Below are positions 1 to 8,571 of a stretch of DNA of 64,000 nt, piece after piece. Numbering within the stretch: position 1 is the stretch's first letter; each line of letters starts with the position of its first letter. This DNA is from Wocania ichthyoenteri Th78 (lineage in GTDB: Bacteria; Bacteroidota; Bacteroidia; Flavobacteriales; Flavobacteriaceae). The stretch covers positions 3,849,591 through 3,913,590 of the forward strand of contig NZ_KN525716.1 in assembly GCF_000789235.1 (NCBI RefSeq), read 5' to 3'. The notes below the pieces were generated by a model. That model did not search any database and was not told the origin of the DNA. It was given only the letters and a program-made list of their open reading frames with translations. Made by a program: the position numbers and the translations under genes.

Positions 1-338
1 ATAATATCTAATATTAATTCTGGAGGCCTTCCAATTACAGCCTTATCCCCGTTTATTACAATGGGGCGTTCAATAAGTTTCGGGTTTTCTACCATGGCTT
101 GAATAATTTCGGCATCCGTTAATGTTTTTCCTTTAAAGTTTTCTTTCCAAATGGTTTCGTTTTTTCTAACTAAATCTATTGGATTTATTTTTAATAAGGC
201 CATTATTTCTTTTAACGCTTTCGCGGAAAGGGTATCATCTAAATATTTAATAATTTCGAATTCTTTACCTGAATTTTCCAGTATTTCTAATCCGCAACGC
301 GATTTACTACAGCGATTGTTATGGTATATTTTTATCAT
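1..338 (-). CDS. ArsC-family (glutaredoxin-fold) arsenate reductase-like protein, 3' end outside the window
   Basis: About 112 residues are visible and the stop lies beyond base 1; the family is usually 112-118 residues, so only the last few are missing. The start of the protein reads [14 protein letters not shown], with the CSKSR active-site loop (Cys10) of thioredoxin-fold ArsC/YffB/Spx-like proteins, and the conserved ERPIV and IGRP segments follow near residues 89-105. ArsC members reduce arsenate with glutathione or glutaredoxin, but many chromosomal ArsC-like proteins (YffB type) have no proven arsenate activity, and no other ars gene is nearby. The start codon overlaps the stop of the HAD gene by one base (TAATG), so it is the last gene of the prfB operon. 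Confidence 0.85.
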   Translation of the reverse strand, partial: MIKIYHNNRCSKSRCGLEILENSGKEFEIIKYLDDTLSAKALKEIMALLKINPIDLVRKNETIWKENFKGKTLTDAEIIQAMVENPKLIERPIVINGDKAVIGRPPELILDI

Positions 339-955
339 TATAATTTGATATTATAAGTTTTTAATTGTTGAATAAGTTGTTCTGCAGATTTAAAATGAAT
401 GCCATTAATACCCAAATTATTAGCAGCTTCAATATTCCGTAAATTATCATCTATAAAAATAGAATGTTCTGCTTTTATATTGAATCTATTTAGAGTTAAA
501 TGATAAATCTCGTCAAAAGGTTTTCTAGTTTTTTCTTCGCCTGAAACTATAATACCTTCAAACCAATGTAGAAAATCAAACTTTTTTAAAGCAATAGGAA
601 AAGTTTCTGCACTCCAATTTGTAAGTGCTACAACTTTATAATTGTTAGATTTTATGAGCTTATCGAGAATCTCCACCGTTTCAGAAATAGCATCACCCAG
701 CATATCTTCCCAACGCCCGTAAAACATTTTAATTTCGCTTTCCCATTCAGGAAAAAGCGCAATTCGTTCTTCTGTAGCTTTAGCCATTGGATAGCCTGCA
801 TCTTGATTTTCGTTCCAATCGTTAGTACAAATATTATCGAAAAACCATTGCATTTTTTCGCGATTACTATTAAACACGTCTAAATAAACATATTCTGGAT
901 TCCAATCGATTAATACACCGCCTAAATCAAAAATTATAGTATTTATTGTTTTCAT
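338..955 (-). CDS. HAD-superfamily hydrolase, subfamily IA (YihX-like phosphatase)
   Basis: 205 residues, normal for a subfamily IA HAD phosphatase. Motif I is [11 protein letters not shown] (nucleophile Asp10), motif II is the ALTNWS segment near residue 112, the lysine of motif III is in the EKTRKP segment, and motif IV is FIDDN. The glycine-glycine form of motif I (DLGGVL) is typical of the YihX / alpha-D-glucose-1-phosphatase branch. The enzyme is predicted to be cytoplasmic and to hydrolyse a small phosphate ester; the substrate cannot be read from sequence. It overlaps the prfB stop (ATGA) and the next gene's start (TAATG), which indicates translational coupling in a three-gene operon. 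Confidence 0.85.
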   Translation of the reverse strand: MKTINTIIFDLGGVLIDWNPEYVYLDVFNSNREKMQWFFDNICTNDWNENQDAGYPMAKATEERIALFPEWESEIKMFYGRWEDMLGDAISETVEILDKLIKSNNYKVVALTNWSAETFPIALKKFDFLHWFEGIIVSGEEKTRKPFDEIYHLTLNRFNIKAEHSIFIDDNLRNIEAANNLGINGIHFKSAEQLIQQLKTYNIKL

Positions 956-2062
956 AAAGTTGAAGTATCTTCTTCTTTTTGTCCCATCATCATTAAATAC
1001 GCTTTTAAAAAGGCGTTGATATCGCCATCCATAACCGCATCTACATTTCCAGTTTCATGGGCTGTTCGTACATCTTTTACTAATTTATACGGATGCATCA
1101 CATAATTTCGAATTTGACTTCCCCATTCAATTTTCATTTTACCTGCTTCAATATCATCACGCTGCGCTAATTGTTTTTGCAATTCAATTTCATATAGCTG
1201 AGATTTAAGCATTTGCATTGCACGAGAGCGATTATCGTGCTGTGAGCGTGTTTCTGAACATGATATTTGAATACCTGTTGGTTTGTGTGTTAGCTGTACT
1301 TTGGTTTCTACTTTATTTACGTTTTGTCCGCCAGCACCACTAGAACGTGCGGTTGTAATATCTAAATCTGCTGGGTTGATGTCAATTTCAATAGTATCAT
1401 CAACAAGCGGATACACGTAAACCGATGCAAAACTGGTGTGGCGTTTCGCATTACTGTCAAAAGGAGAGATACGTACCAATCTGTGCACGCCATTTTCGCC
1501 TTTAAGCCAACCAAAAGCAAAGTCGCCTTCAATTTCTAAAGTTACCGTTTTTATGCCAGCAACATCACCTTCCTGAAAGTTGAGTTCTTTAACTTTAAAC
1601 CCGCTTTTTTCGGCATACATTAAATACATACGCATAAGCATACTTGCCCAATCGCAACTTTCTGTTCCGCCAGCACCAGCAGTAATTTGCAATACAGCAC
1701 TTAAGCTATCACCTTCTTCAGAAAGCATGTTTTTAAACTCAATATCTTCTAATAGAGTGGATGCTTTATCAAACCGTGTTTGAACTTCTTCTGCGGTAGC
1801 TTCATCTTCTTTGTAAAATTCATAAAGTACTTCTAAGTCTTCAACAAGTGTTTTGGCAGTATTATAGTCTTCTATCCACTTTTTCTTTACTCGAAGCGAT
1901 TTCATAATCACTTCAGCAGCTTTTGAATCGTTCCAAAAATTGGGATCGAAAGTTTGTTCTTCTTCGTTTTGTATTTCTATAAGTTTTGCATCAACGTCAA
2001 AGATAGTGCCTTAGTTTGTCAAGGCGGGTATTTAGGTTTTTAATTTGATCGGAAGTAATCAT
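952..2062 (-). CDS. prfB: Peptide chain release factor 2, expressed through a programmed +1 frameshift
   Basis: RF2 reads UAA and UGA stop codons and releases the finished peptide. The first reading frame starts with ATG at 2062 ([11 protein letters not shown]) and meets TGA at 1999-1997 after 21 codons; a +1 slip at CTT TGA C enters the main frame, giving about 369 residues, the normal RF2 length. The anticodon-like SPF motif falls near residues 199-201 and the catalytic GGQ ([11 protein letters not shown]) near 244-246. Calling only the long frame would give a false start at 1911 and lose the N-terminal 50 residues. The gene ends in TGA, one of the codons RF2 itself reads, and that TGA overlaps the HAD start. 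Confidence 0.96.
1996..2012 (-). promoter_or_regulatory. prfB autoregulatory +1 frameshift site
   Basis: On the minus strand the sequence runs AAGG, CAC, TAT, CTT, TGA, C. CTT TGA C is the known RF2 slip site: when RF2 is scarce, the ribosome pauses at UGA and shifts +1. The usual upstream stimulator is a Shine-Dalgarno-like AGGGGG three bases before CTT. Here only AAGG is left, and it sits six bases before CTT, so the stimulator looks weak or displaced. Confidence 0.9.
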
Positions 2063-2080
2063 TTGTTAATTTATTTTGAA

Positions 2081-2088
2081 CAAAAATA
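2081..2088 (-). promoter_or_regulatory. Candidate -7 promoter box of the prfB operon
   Basis: Minus-strand TATTTTTG fits the Bacteroidota TAnnTTTG element and lies 18 bases upstream of the prfB ATG. No well-spaced -33 TTTG is visible. Confidence 0.45.
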
Positions 2089-2329
2089 GAATTAATAAAT
2101 CTATATTAAAACACAAACTTTCGTTAATGGGAAAATTCTACATTTTAACGGATATTTTTATAGACCTACTATTTTATAAATTATATTTGGTTGCTATTAA
2201 CTTATTAGACCAGCCAATAATTTATTAAAGCTTTCATTTTTGTTTTTCAAAATTCGAATACGTAAAAGTTTATATTACTTTATTAAATAAATGTATTTGC
2301 ATACTTGGTCTTAATATAAAAACTATCTA

Positions 2330-3346
2330 TTGAGGTTAAGTATTATAATTCCTGTATACAATGTTGAACAATATATTTCTGGTTGTATTCAAAGTCTTTT
2401 AAATCAAGGCTTAAGTGCAACCGATTACGAAATTATTGTTGTTAATGATGGCTCTGAGGATAATAGTATTCAAGTGGTTAAGCAGTTTCAGCTTAAAAAC
2501 ACGAACATTTTTGTTTATAACAAGGAAAATGGAGGCGTGGGAAGCGCCAGAAACTTTGGTTTAAACGTAGCCAAAGGAGCCTATGTTTATTTTATTGATC
2601 CAGACGATTATTTAGCAAACAACACTTTAAAACCTATATTAGACTGTGCAGAGACTAATGATTTACAGGTATTAACCTTTATATCAAAAGGCACTGAAAA
2701 AATAGATTTATATGAGTCTGCTACAGGAGTTAATGTAGATTATAACATTTCTAAAATAAAAGGAACAAAGTACATTGCTTGTAACGGCTACAAAAATGAG
2801 GTATGGTGGTATCTAGCAAAAAAGGAGTTTTTAAATACTATTGGTTTAAAATTTATAGAAGGGCGTTGGATGGAAGATGCCATTTTTACAGCCAATTTAC
2901 TTATAAGAGCAGAAAAGGTTGGGTATTTACCGATTGATGCTCATAGGCATGTTAAAGTAGTTGGGTCTGCAATGACGAGCAAAGAACCCAGTCATTATTT
3001 AAAAGTTATTTATGATAATGCAAATGCAGCATTACTGTTTAAGCTACTTATAGATGGAATAAAAAAGAATAAAGAAAATGAAGCTTGTATTGAACGTTTA
3101 AAAGCACGTCAACAATCATTTGTTTTTTTTCTAATGATTAGAATATTAAAATCGACTATTAAATTAAAGGAGGTTAAAAAAATAATAACTAGTATGCAAG
3201 AAATTAGAGCATATCCATTAAATTCATTTTTAGGAAAAGATTACAATGGTTTTATTTACACATTGCTAGTTAAATTATTTAATATAAAAAGTATATATTA
3301 TGTCTTATTTATAGCATTCAATCCCATATTAAGGTTAAAAAAGTAG
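2330..3346 (+). CDS. GT2-family glycosyltransferase (GT-A fold), first of three paralogues
   Basis: 338 residues beginning with TTG; this start is chosen because MRLSIIIPVYN is the standard first strand of the family and no ATG lies in frame nearby. A nucleotide-binding VVNDGS (about 38-42), a DxD-type metal motif FIDPDD (Asp90, Asp92) and a WMEDAIF segment that carries the usual ED catalytic base are visible. Such enzymes add a sugar from a nucleotide-sugar to a glycan acceptor in the cytoplasm. The WWY-L-KKEF region is shared with the enzymes at 5004-6041 and 8572-9588. The ATP-grasp gene follows after 24 bases, which suggests one transcript. Donor and acceptor are unknown. Confidence 0.9.
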   Translation: MRLSIIIPVYNVEQYISGCIQSLLNQGLSATDYEIIVVNDGSEDNSIQVVKQFQLKNTNIFVYNKENGGVGSARNFGLNVAKGAYVYFIDPDDYLANNTLKPILDCAETNDLQVLTFISKGTEKIDLYESATGVNVDYNISKIKGTKYIACNGYKNEVWWYLAKKEFLNTIGLKFIEGRWMEDAIFTANLLIRAEKVGYLPIDAHRHVKVVGSAMTSKEPSHYLKVIYDNANAALLFKLLIDGIKKNKENEACIERLKARQQSFVFFLMIRILKSTIKLKEVKKIITSMQEIRAYPLNSFLGKDYNGFIYTLLVKLFNIKSIYYVLFIAFNPILRLKK

Positions 3347-3370
3347 AATTAAATTGATTATAGAATTTAT

Positions 3371-4339
3371 ATGAACAATGTTTTAATAACGTCTGGAGGT
3401 AGAAGAGTTTCATTGGTTAAAGCTTTTATGAAAGAATTAAAAGCCATTTTTCCATCAGCAAAAGTGTGTGTGGCTGATTTTAACCCAAATCTTTCTCCAG
3501 CGGCACAAATTGCTGATAAATCAATAAAAATATGTAGAGTTGATGATGCAGATTATTCAGATTATTTGTTAAAAGTATGCATTGAGAATAATGTAAAACT
3601 TGTTATACCAACAATAGATACTGAATTATTAATTTTATCACAAAACAAAGAAAAGTTTTTAAAAAACAATATAACTATAGTAATATCAAACGAAAATTTG
3701 ATAGAAGCATGTATAGATAAAATAAAAACACATACTTTATTTAAAAAATTAAATGTTAGTGTTGCCAAAACATATTCTAAGAGTAATTATAAGCTTCCAA
3801 TATTTATTAAACCATTAAATGGTAGTGGCAGTAATGATAATTTTATTGTAAAAAGTGAATCACAAATTTCTGAATATCAATTTAAAAATGATTCACTAAA
3901 GTTTTTTGAATATTTTGATGCCAAATTATATGACGAGTACACCTGTGATTTATATTATGATAGAAACAGCAATTTAAAATGTGTTATACCGCGTAGACGT
4001 ATTGAAACTCGCGCTGGAGAGGTAAGTAAAGGTGTTACTAAAAAAAACAAACTAAAAACTTTTATAGACGAAAATTTTTCGTTTTTAGAAGATGCAATAG
4101 GATGTATTACTGCGCAATTCTTTCTACATAAAAAAAACAACGAAATAAAAGGAATAGAAATTAATCCAAGATTTGGAGGTGGTTTTCCTCTATCATATTT
4201 AGCAGGCGGAAACTACCCAAAATGGATTATTCAAGAATATATTTTGCATGAGGAATTAGTTTACTTTGATGGTTGGGAAGAGAATCTATTAATGCTACGA
4301 TATGATGATGAAATTTTAATAAAAAATCATGAAGATTAA
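3371..4339 (+). CDS. ATP-grasp ligase (carbamoyl-phosphate-synthase / PylC-like fold)
   Basis: 322 residues. The N-terminus MNNVLITSGGRR is the pre-ATP-grasp Rossmann half seen in CarB/PurK/PylC-type enzymes; the central FIKPLNGSGSND segment is the ATP-binding lysine and glycine-rich loop; the C-terminal EINPRFGGG segment carries the metal-binding Glu and Asn. ATP-grasp enzymes form an acyl phosphate and then an amide or thioester bond. In polysaccharide loci such enzymes are inferred to attach an amino acid or other acid to a sugar. The end overlaps the next gene (HAD) by 11 bases, so the two products probably act in one step or series. The substrate is not known. Confidence 0.85.
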   Translation: MNNVLITSGGRRVSLVKAFMKELKAIFPSAKVCVADFNPNLSPAAQIADKSIKICRVDDADYSDYLLKVCIENNVKLVIPTIDTELLILSQNKEKFLKNNITIVISNENLIEACIDKIKTHTLFKKLNVSVAKTYSKSNYKLPIFIKPLNGSGSNDNFIVKSESQISEYQFKNDSLKFFEYFDAKLYDEYTCDLYYDRNSNLKCVIPRRRIETRAGEVSKGVTKKNKLKTFIDENFSFLEDAIGCITAQFFLHKKNNEIKGIEINPRFGGGFPLSYLAGGNYPKWIIQEYILHEELVYFDGWEENLLMLRYDDEILIKNHED

Positions 4340-4997
4340 TACAGTAGTTGTATTTGATTTAGACGATACACTCTACAATGAAATAGATTTTTTAAAATCT
4401 GCTTACACCGAAATTTCATTAAAAATAGGTAAAGTGGTTTCTGTTGAATCATCAGTTATTTATAATCAAATGCTTGCATGTTTTTATGATAAAGAGAATG
4501 CGTTTGAAGCTATAATTAAAATACATAATTTGTCTATTAGTATTAACGAATTGCTTGATATTTATAGAAATCATAATCCAAAATTAGAATTATCAAAAGA
4601 TAGAGTAGAAGTATTAAATGAATTAAAAAGAAGAGGTATTGTAATTGGACTTATTACAGATGGGAGAAGCAAACAACAAAGGAGTAAAATAGACGCTTTA
4701 AAACTAAACAATTGGGTTTCAGAAGTGTTAATTTCAGAAGAATTTGGTAGCGAAAAACCTAATGTTAATAATTATAAGCACTTTGAAAATTTATTTGAGA
4801 ATGCAAATTATTATTATATTGGCGATAATGTTAAAAAAGATTTTATAACGCCAAACAAACTAGGTTGGACAACTATATGTTTAAAGGATAGTGGTCAAAA
4901 CATTCATAAGCAAAACTCTTCGCTTTTAGGTAAAGAATATTTAGCTAAATATACAGTTAGTAGCTTTAAAAATATTTTAGATTTAATTTTTTACTAA
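4329..4997 (+). CDS. HAD-superfamily hydrolase of the glycan cluster
   Basis: 222 residues. Motif I is FDLDDTLYNE (Asp10, Asp12), motif II is LITDGRS, the motif III lysine is in FGSEKP, and motif IV is reduced to IGDN. It belongs to subfamily I and is probably a phosphatase acting on a phosphorylated sugar or on the product of the overlapping ATP-grasp enzyme (inference from the 11-base overlap). It is not a close copy of the HAD at 338-955, which has the LGG form of motif I. It converges with the GT2 at 5004-6041 with only six bases between stops and no visible terminator. Confidence 0.85.
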   Translation: MKINTVVVFDLDDTLYNEIDFLKSAYTEISLKIGKVVSVESSVIYNQMLACFYDKENAFEAIIKIHNLSISINELLDIYRNHNPKLELSKDRVEVLNELKRRGIVIGLITDGRSKQQRSKIDALKLNNWVSEVLISEEFGSEKPNVNNYKHFENLFENANYYYIGDNVKKDFITPNKLGWTTICLKDSGQNIHKQNSSLLGKEYLAKYTVSSFKNILDLIFY

Positions 4998-5003
4998 AAT
5001 ATT

Positions 5004-6041
5004 TTAAGGCGTACTTATAACACCTCTTCTTTCAAGAAACCTTAAGGGGTATAATAATAGATATAATAGATATTTATGGTTAAATATATACATTGCTAAT
5101 CTAATTTTAGGATGGCTGAACTCTTCATTTAATAAATTTATATCCATGGGGTATGCATTAACAAGTTTTAATTTATTTATTACTTTATTAATGTCTTTAA
5201 TTGTATAATTTGAAGAGACTATTTTAAAAAACATGTACATAGTATTAGCACTAGATCTATATTTTATGTTTTCTATAAATTTTGCGCTGTAAATCTCAGG
5301 TAAACTACTAATTTTATTAATCATTTGGTTTAAGTTAAGAATTAACTCAACGTAAGACTTAACTAGTTTATTTAGGTGCTTTTGGTTTTTACTTCTCATA
5401 GTTGAAGATGGACTTGTTATGTATCTATGAGCTTCTAAAGGAATATGAGCAAATCGTTTAGCATTTAAAAGAACATTTATAGTAAAAATGGCATCTTCTA
5501 AAAACACACCTTCTTCAAATAGAACTCCAATTTCTAATAAATATTCTCTTTTAGTAATATACCACCAAGGCTCTAAACGATGGTGTCTGTTTTCTGTAAT
5601 ATAGTCTATTCCATTGGTTATACTTATTTCAGAATTAAACGCTTTATTATTTAATTCAAAAAGATTGTAATTTTCAGTAATAATGGTGTTAAAACCAATT
5701 AAGTCTAAATCATATTTTTCAAGATAATTTAGCAACAAACTTAAAGAGTTGTCCGCAATGTAATCATCTACATCTAAAAAATATATATATTCTCCTTTTG
5801 CTAATTTTAAGCCATAATTTCTAGCAACACCTTGACCTTGATTTGGTTGTTTATAAAAGACAATATTTTTAGTAGATGCCTTTAAGTGTTCTATTATTTT
5901 TGCAGTGTCGTCTTTTGAACCATCATCAATTAGTATAACTTCATATTCTGAAACTTTTAGGTTTTGATTTGCTAAATTTATTAAACATCTTTCAATATGT
6001 TCTTGGGCATTATAGCAAGGTATTATAACACTTAACTTCAT
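5004..6041 (-). CDS. GT2-family glycosyltransferase, second of three paralogues
   Basis: 345 residues from an ATG. MKLSVIIPCYN begins the GT-A fold, ILIDDGS is the nucleotide-binding turn, FLDVDD holds the metal-binding acids (Asp90, Asp92), and VFLEDAIF gives the ED base. It shares the EPWWYITKREYL region and the SSTMRSK segment with its paralogues. It is the only glycosyltransferase on the minus strand of this island, so it has its own promoter in the 150-base divergent gap 6042-6191. The C-terminal 120 residues are basic and hydrophobic and may hold it at the membrane. Confidence 0.88.
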   Translation of the reverse strand: MKLSVIIPCYNAQEHIERCLINLANQNLKVSEYEVILIDDGSKDDTAKIIEHLKASTKNIVFYKQPNQGQGVARNYGLKLAKGEYIYFLDVDDYIADNSLSLLLNYLEKYDLDLIGFNTIITENYNLFELNNKAFNSEISITNGIDYITENRHHRLEPWWYITKREYLLEIGVLFEEGVFLEDAIFTINVLLNAKRFAHIPLEAHRYITSPSSTMRSKNQKHLNKLVKSYVELILNLNQMINKISSLPEIYSAKFIENIKYRSSANTMYMFFKIVSSNYTIKDINKVINKLKLVNAYPMDINLLNEEFSHPKIRLAMYIFNHKYLLYLLLYPLRFLERRGVISTP

Positions 6042-6191
6042 TAAATTATATTTAAAAAACTAAAATAGCAATATTAATTTTTGCAATGTTAATTTTTAGA
6101 TTAAAAACATATTTTTAAATTAAAATATTGATTTTAATTAAGTGAATTTTTTAAAATTGGCTATATTGCTTTAAAATAAAAAACGTATATA

Positions 6192-6899
6192 TTGTTAAGT
6201 TATATTTTTAAAACCGGCTCTCCTACATTACCTAAGAATTTAAAAATAATTATTTTTTGTTTCCCTATATTATTAGTTTGTTTTCAAGCATTTTTATTTG
6301 CGTATCCTCCAGCAAGAGATTTTGGTATATGGTTAGTTTTAGAAAATAATCCAATAGAGTTATTAACATTTATCGTATTCTTATTTGGTGGCATCTATGG
6401 CATTCGTTTGTCGTTTAAATTATCTAAATTTGAAAAAAGATACATCGTTTTATTTTATTCTTTTTTTTCTGTTTTCTTGGTATTAATAGCCATGGAAGAA
6501 ATTTCTTGGGGGCAGTCTTTTTTTCATTTTGAGACTCCAGAGAAATGGAAAGCCATGAATTATCAAGGCGAAACCACTTTACATAATTTGAATTTTATGC
6601 AATCCAATAGAGATAACCTTTTATTGTTTTTTGGATTATCTGGATTTGTAGGGATCATTTTAAGAAATCATTCCAAATTCCAGAAAATTGGAGTTCCAAT
6701 AATCTTATTGTCTTGGTTTTTAATGATAGTGTTTCTTGCATTCCTAGATGTTTTGGTGGATTTTGTAAAAATTAATAAACAGTTATCAAATGGTATTGAA
6801 AGATTTGCTGAAATCACAGAATTGCTTATTGCAGGAAGTTCGTTTTTGTATTTATGGTTAAAGCAAATTCAGTTAAAAAAACTTAGCGTGGTTGATTAA
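6192..6899 (+). CDS. Multi-pass membrane protein with AMEE..WGQ motif, copy 1 of a tandem pair
   Basis: 235 residues with a TTG start. About six hydrophobic segments are visible (roughly 18-38, 55-72, 85-104, 143-158, 168-190, 208-224). Conserved with the next gene are ENNPIELLTF (51-60), AMEE (100-103), WGQ (106-108), FETPE, NYQGETTLHN (123-132) and the acidic ELLIAG segment near 210-215. The acidic, Trp/Gln and His residues lie near membrane borders, which looks like a membrane-embedded active or binding site, but I do not recognise the family. The tandem copy starts 38 bases downstream, so the two are likely co-transcribed. Confidence 0.75.
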   Translation: MLSYIFKTGSPTLPKNLKIIIFCFPILLVCFQAFLFAYPPARDFGIWLVLENNPIELLTFIVFLFGGIYGIRLSFKLSKFEKRYIVLFYSFFSVFLVLIAMEEISWGQSFFHFETPEKWKAMNYQGETTLHNLNFMQSNRDNLLLFFGLSGFVGIILRNHSKFQKIGVPIILLSWFLMIVFLAFLDVLVDFVKINKQLSNGIERFAEITELLIAGSSFLYLWLKQIQLKKLSVVD

Positions 6900-6937
6900 G
6901 TTATTTATATACTAAAACTATAACCTTTGTAATTAAA

Positions 6938-7654
6938 ATGATAGATAAGTTTAATTTATTACTTTCAAGTAGCGATTATAAAATATCAAGAAAGCTAGCA
7001 ACGATTTTGCTTTTTTTGCCAATTGTATTGACTTTTATAATGGCTTTACTTATAGTGCTACCAAGTTTTAGAAGTCTGTATTTTTGGTTGTTAGAGGAAA
7101 ATAACCCCGTTGAGTTATTAACTTTTTTATTATTTTTTGTTGGAGGATGCTATGGAGTGTACTCTTCACTTAATATTTTCAAATCTGTAAAAAAGTACGT
7201 TTTTGGTTTTTATATTTTTTTCTCAATTTGCTTAATTATTCTAGCAATGGAAGAGGTTGCATGGGGGCAGTGGTTTTTCTTCTTTGAAACTCCTGAAGAA
7301 TGGAAAAAAATAAATTATCAAGGGGAGACAACGCTTCATAATATTGGAGCACTACAATTTTATAATGATAATCTTCGACTCATCTTTGGAATATCAGGAT
7401 TAATAGGAATATTTCTAAGAAGATTTTCCAGCTTCAGAGCTATCGGTGTACCAACTATTTTAATATTATGGTTCATTATAATTACTTTCCAATCTGTACT
7501 TGATGTGATTGTTGATTTGGCACAAATTAATAATAAGTACGGTTATATTGTAGAAAAATCTTCAGAGTTTATTGAAATGTTAATTGCAGGAAGTGCTTTT
7601 TTGTATTTATGGTTAAATTACCGATTATTAAAAATAACCACTACAACGCTGTAA
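6938..7654 (+). CDS. Multi-pass membrane protein with AMEE..WGQ motif, copy 2 of a tandem pair
   Basis: 238 residues, ATG start, clearly homologous along its whole length to the preceding gene: ENNPVELLTF, AMEEVAWGQ (about 103-111), FETPEEWK, NYQGETTLHN (126-135), SVLDVIVD and the acidic EMLIAGSAFLYLWL near the end. What is conserved is the polar motif set rather than the membrane filler, which suggests selection on function and not simple drift. It converges with the third membrane protein (stops 34 bases apart). The function is unknown; the setting among glycosyltransferases suggests work on a lipid-linked or surface glycan, which is inference only. Confidence 0.75.
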   Translation: MIDKFNLLLSSSDYKISRKLATILLFLPIVLTFIMALLIVLPSFRSLYFWLLEENNPVELLTFLLFFVGGCYGVYSSLNIFKSVKKYVFGFYIFFSICLIILAMEEVAWGQWFFFFETPEEWKKINYQGETTLHNIGALQFYNDNLRLIFGISGLIGIFLRRFSSFRAIGVPTILILWFIIITFQSVLDVIVDLAQINNKYGYIVEKSSEFIEMLIAGSAFLYLWLNYRLLKITTTTL

Positions 7655-7687
7655 CTTTGGCATTAAATACAAGGTATTAAAAAGAGC

Positions 7688-8377
7688 TTAATTTAATTTG
7701 ATGTGTAACGTGTTTTGGTCTGTTTTAATATGGCAAAGTAGCGCATAAATAAATAGATTAATACCAAACATTTCCATAAATTCTTCACAGCTAGCTAATA
7801 AATAGTATTCAGTATTTAATTGCCCAGTGGTAAAGTGTATGTTTGATTCAATTAACTCGAAACCAATGGCTCCAGCTACAAAAATAGTTCCAGATAAAAT
7901 AAACATGTAGCGAATCCTTTTCTCTAAGCCCATTAAAAACCTAGCATATATTATAAAAACTAATACAGCACCCAAAAAATATGGAATTACCCAAGCAAAC
8001 CAAAATATTCCTGTAGTATTTAAACGGTTTTGAACTACCCAACTTAATTTCTCGTGTATTTGTAATATTTCATCTATTGCTAAAAAAGCAAAAATTAAAG
8101 ATAACCCTAGCCACATATAAGATTTAAGCTTATTGGTTTTACTATTAGTAAAAATAAAAAATAATAATAGGGCAGATGTAAATAATACAACAAACGAATA
8201 AAGTGTAGGTATACTAGCTTCTTCATTAAAGTTAAAATACACAGATAGTTTACTAATTATTCCACTAAACCCTAAGTAAATTCTTAATAAAATGTCAAGT
8301 AAATTAAATACCAATAGCAGAGAAATAAATAGGGTTAACTTTTTAAAGAAATCTTTCAGGTTAATATTTAGAGCCAT
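7688..8377 (-). CDS. Multi-pass membrane protein, distant relative of the preceding pair
   Basis: 229 residues with about six membrane segments. It lacks WGQ and GETTLHN but has an analogous acidic/His motif in the same region, FAFLAIDEILQIHEKL, and an acidic CEEFMEMFG segment before the last membrane helix, matching the ELLIAG position of the tandem pair. I read this as a remote homologue or a member of the same fold. It stands alone on the minus strand, its start 194 bases from the start of the third glycosyltransferase. No function can be assigned. Confidence 0.65.
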   Translation of the reverse strand: MALNINLKDFFKKLTLFISLLLVFNLLDILLRIYLGFSGIISKLSVYFNFNEEASIPTLYSFVVLFTSALLLFFIFTNSKTNKLKSYMWLGLSLIFAFLAIDEILQIHEKLSWVVQNRLNTTGIFWFAWVIPYFLGAVLVFIIYARFLMGLEKRIRYMFILSGTIFVAGAIGFELIESNIHFTTGQLNTEYYLLASCEEFMEMFGINLFIYALLCHIKTDQNTLHIKLN

Positions 8378-8571
8378 ATAAATTATAGTTAAAATTTAGT
8401 GTTTTGAAGCTAATAGCGAATAAACTTAAAATAAACATTTACTATAACACTAATTTTTAGACCAAATTCTTTTATTTTCGTTGGGGATGTCATTTTATAT
8501 ATGTTGTCTAAAAATTATATAGAACACTTTTATTTTTATTGTTTAGTAATTACCTAATTTATGTTTGAGTT

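Noticed and set aside
1912-2062. prfB starting at 1911 as a shorter protein
   Set aside because: RF2 similarity continues upstream through the +1 frameshift site to the ATG at 2062.
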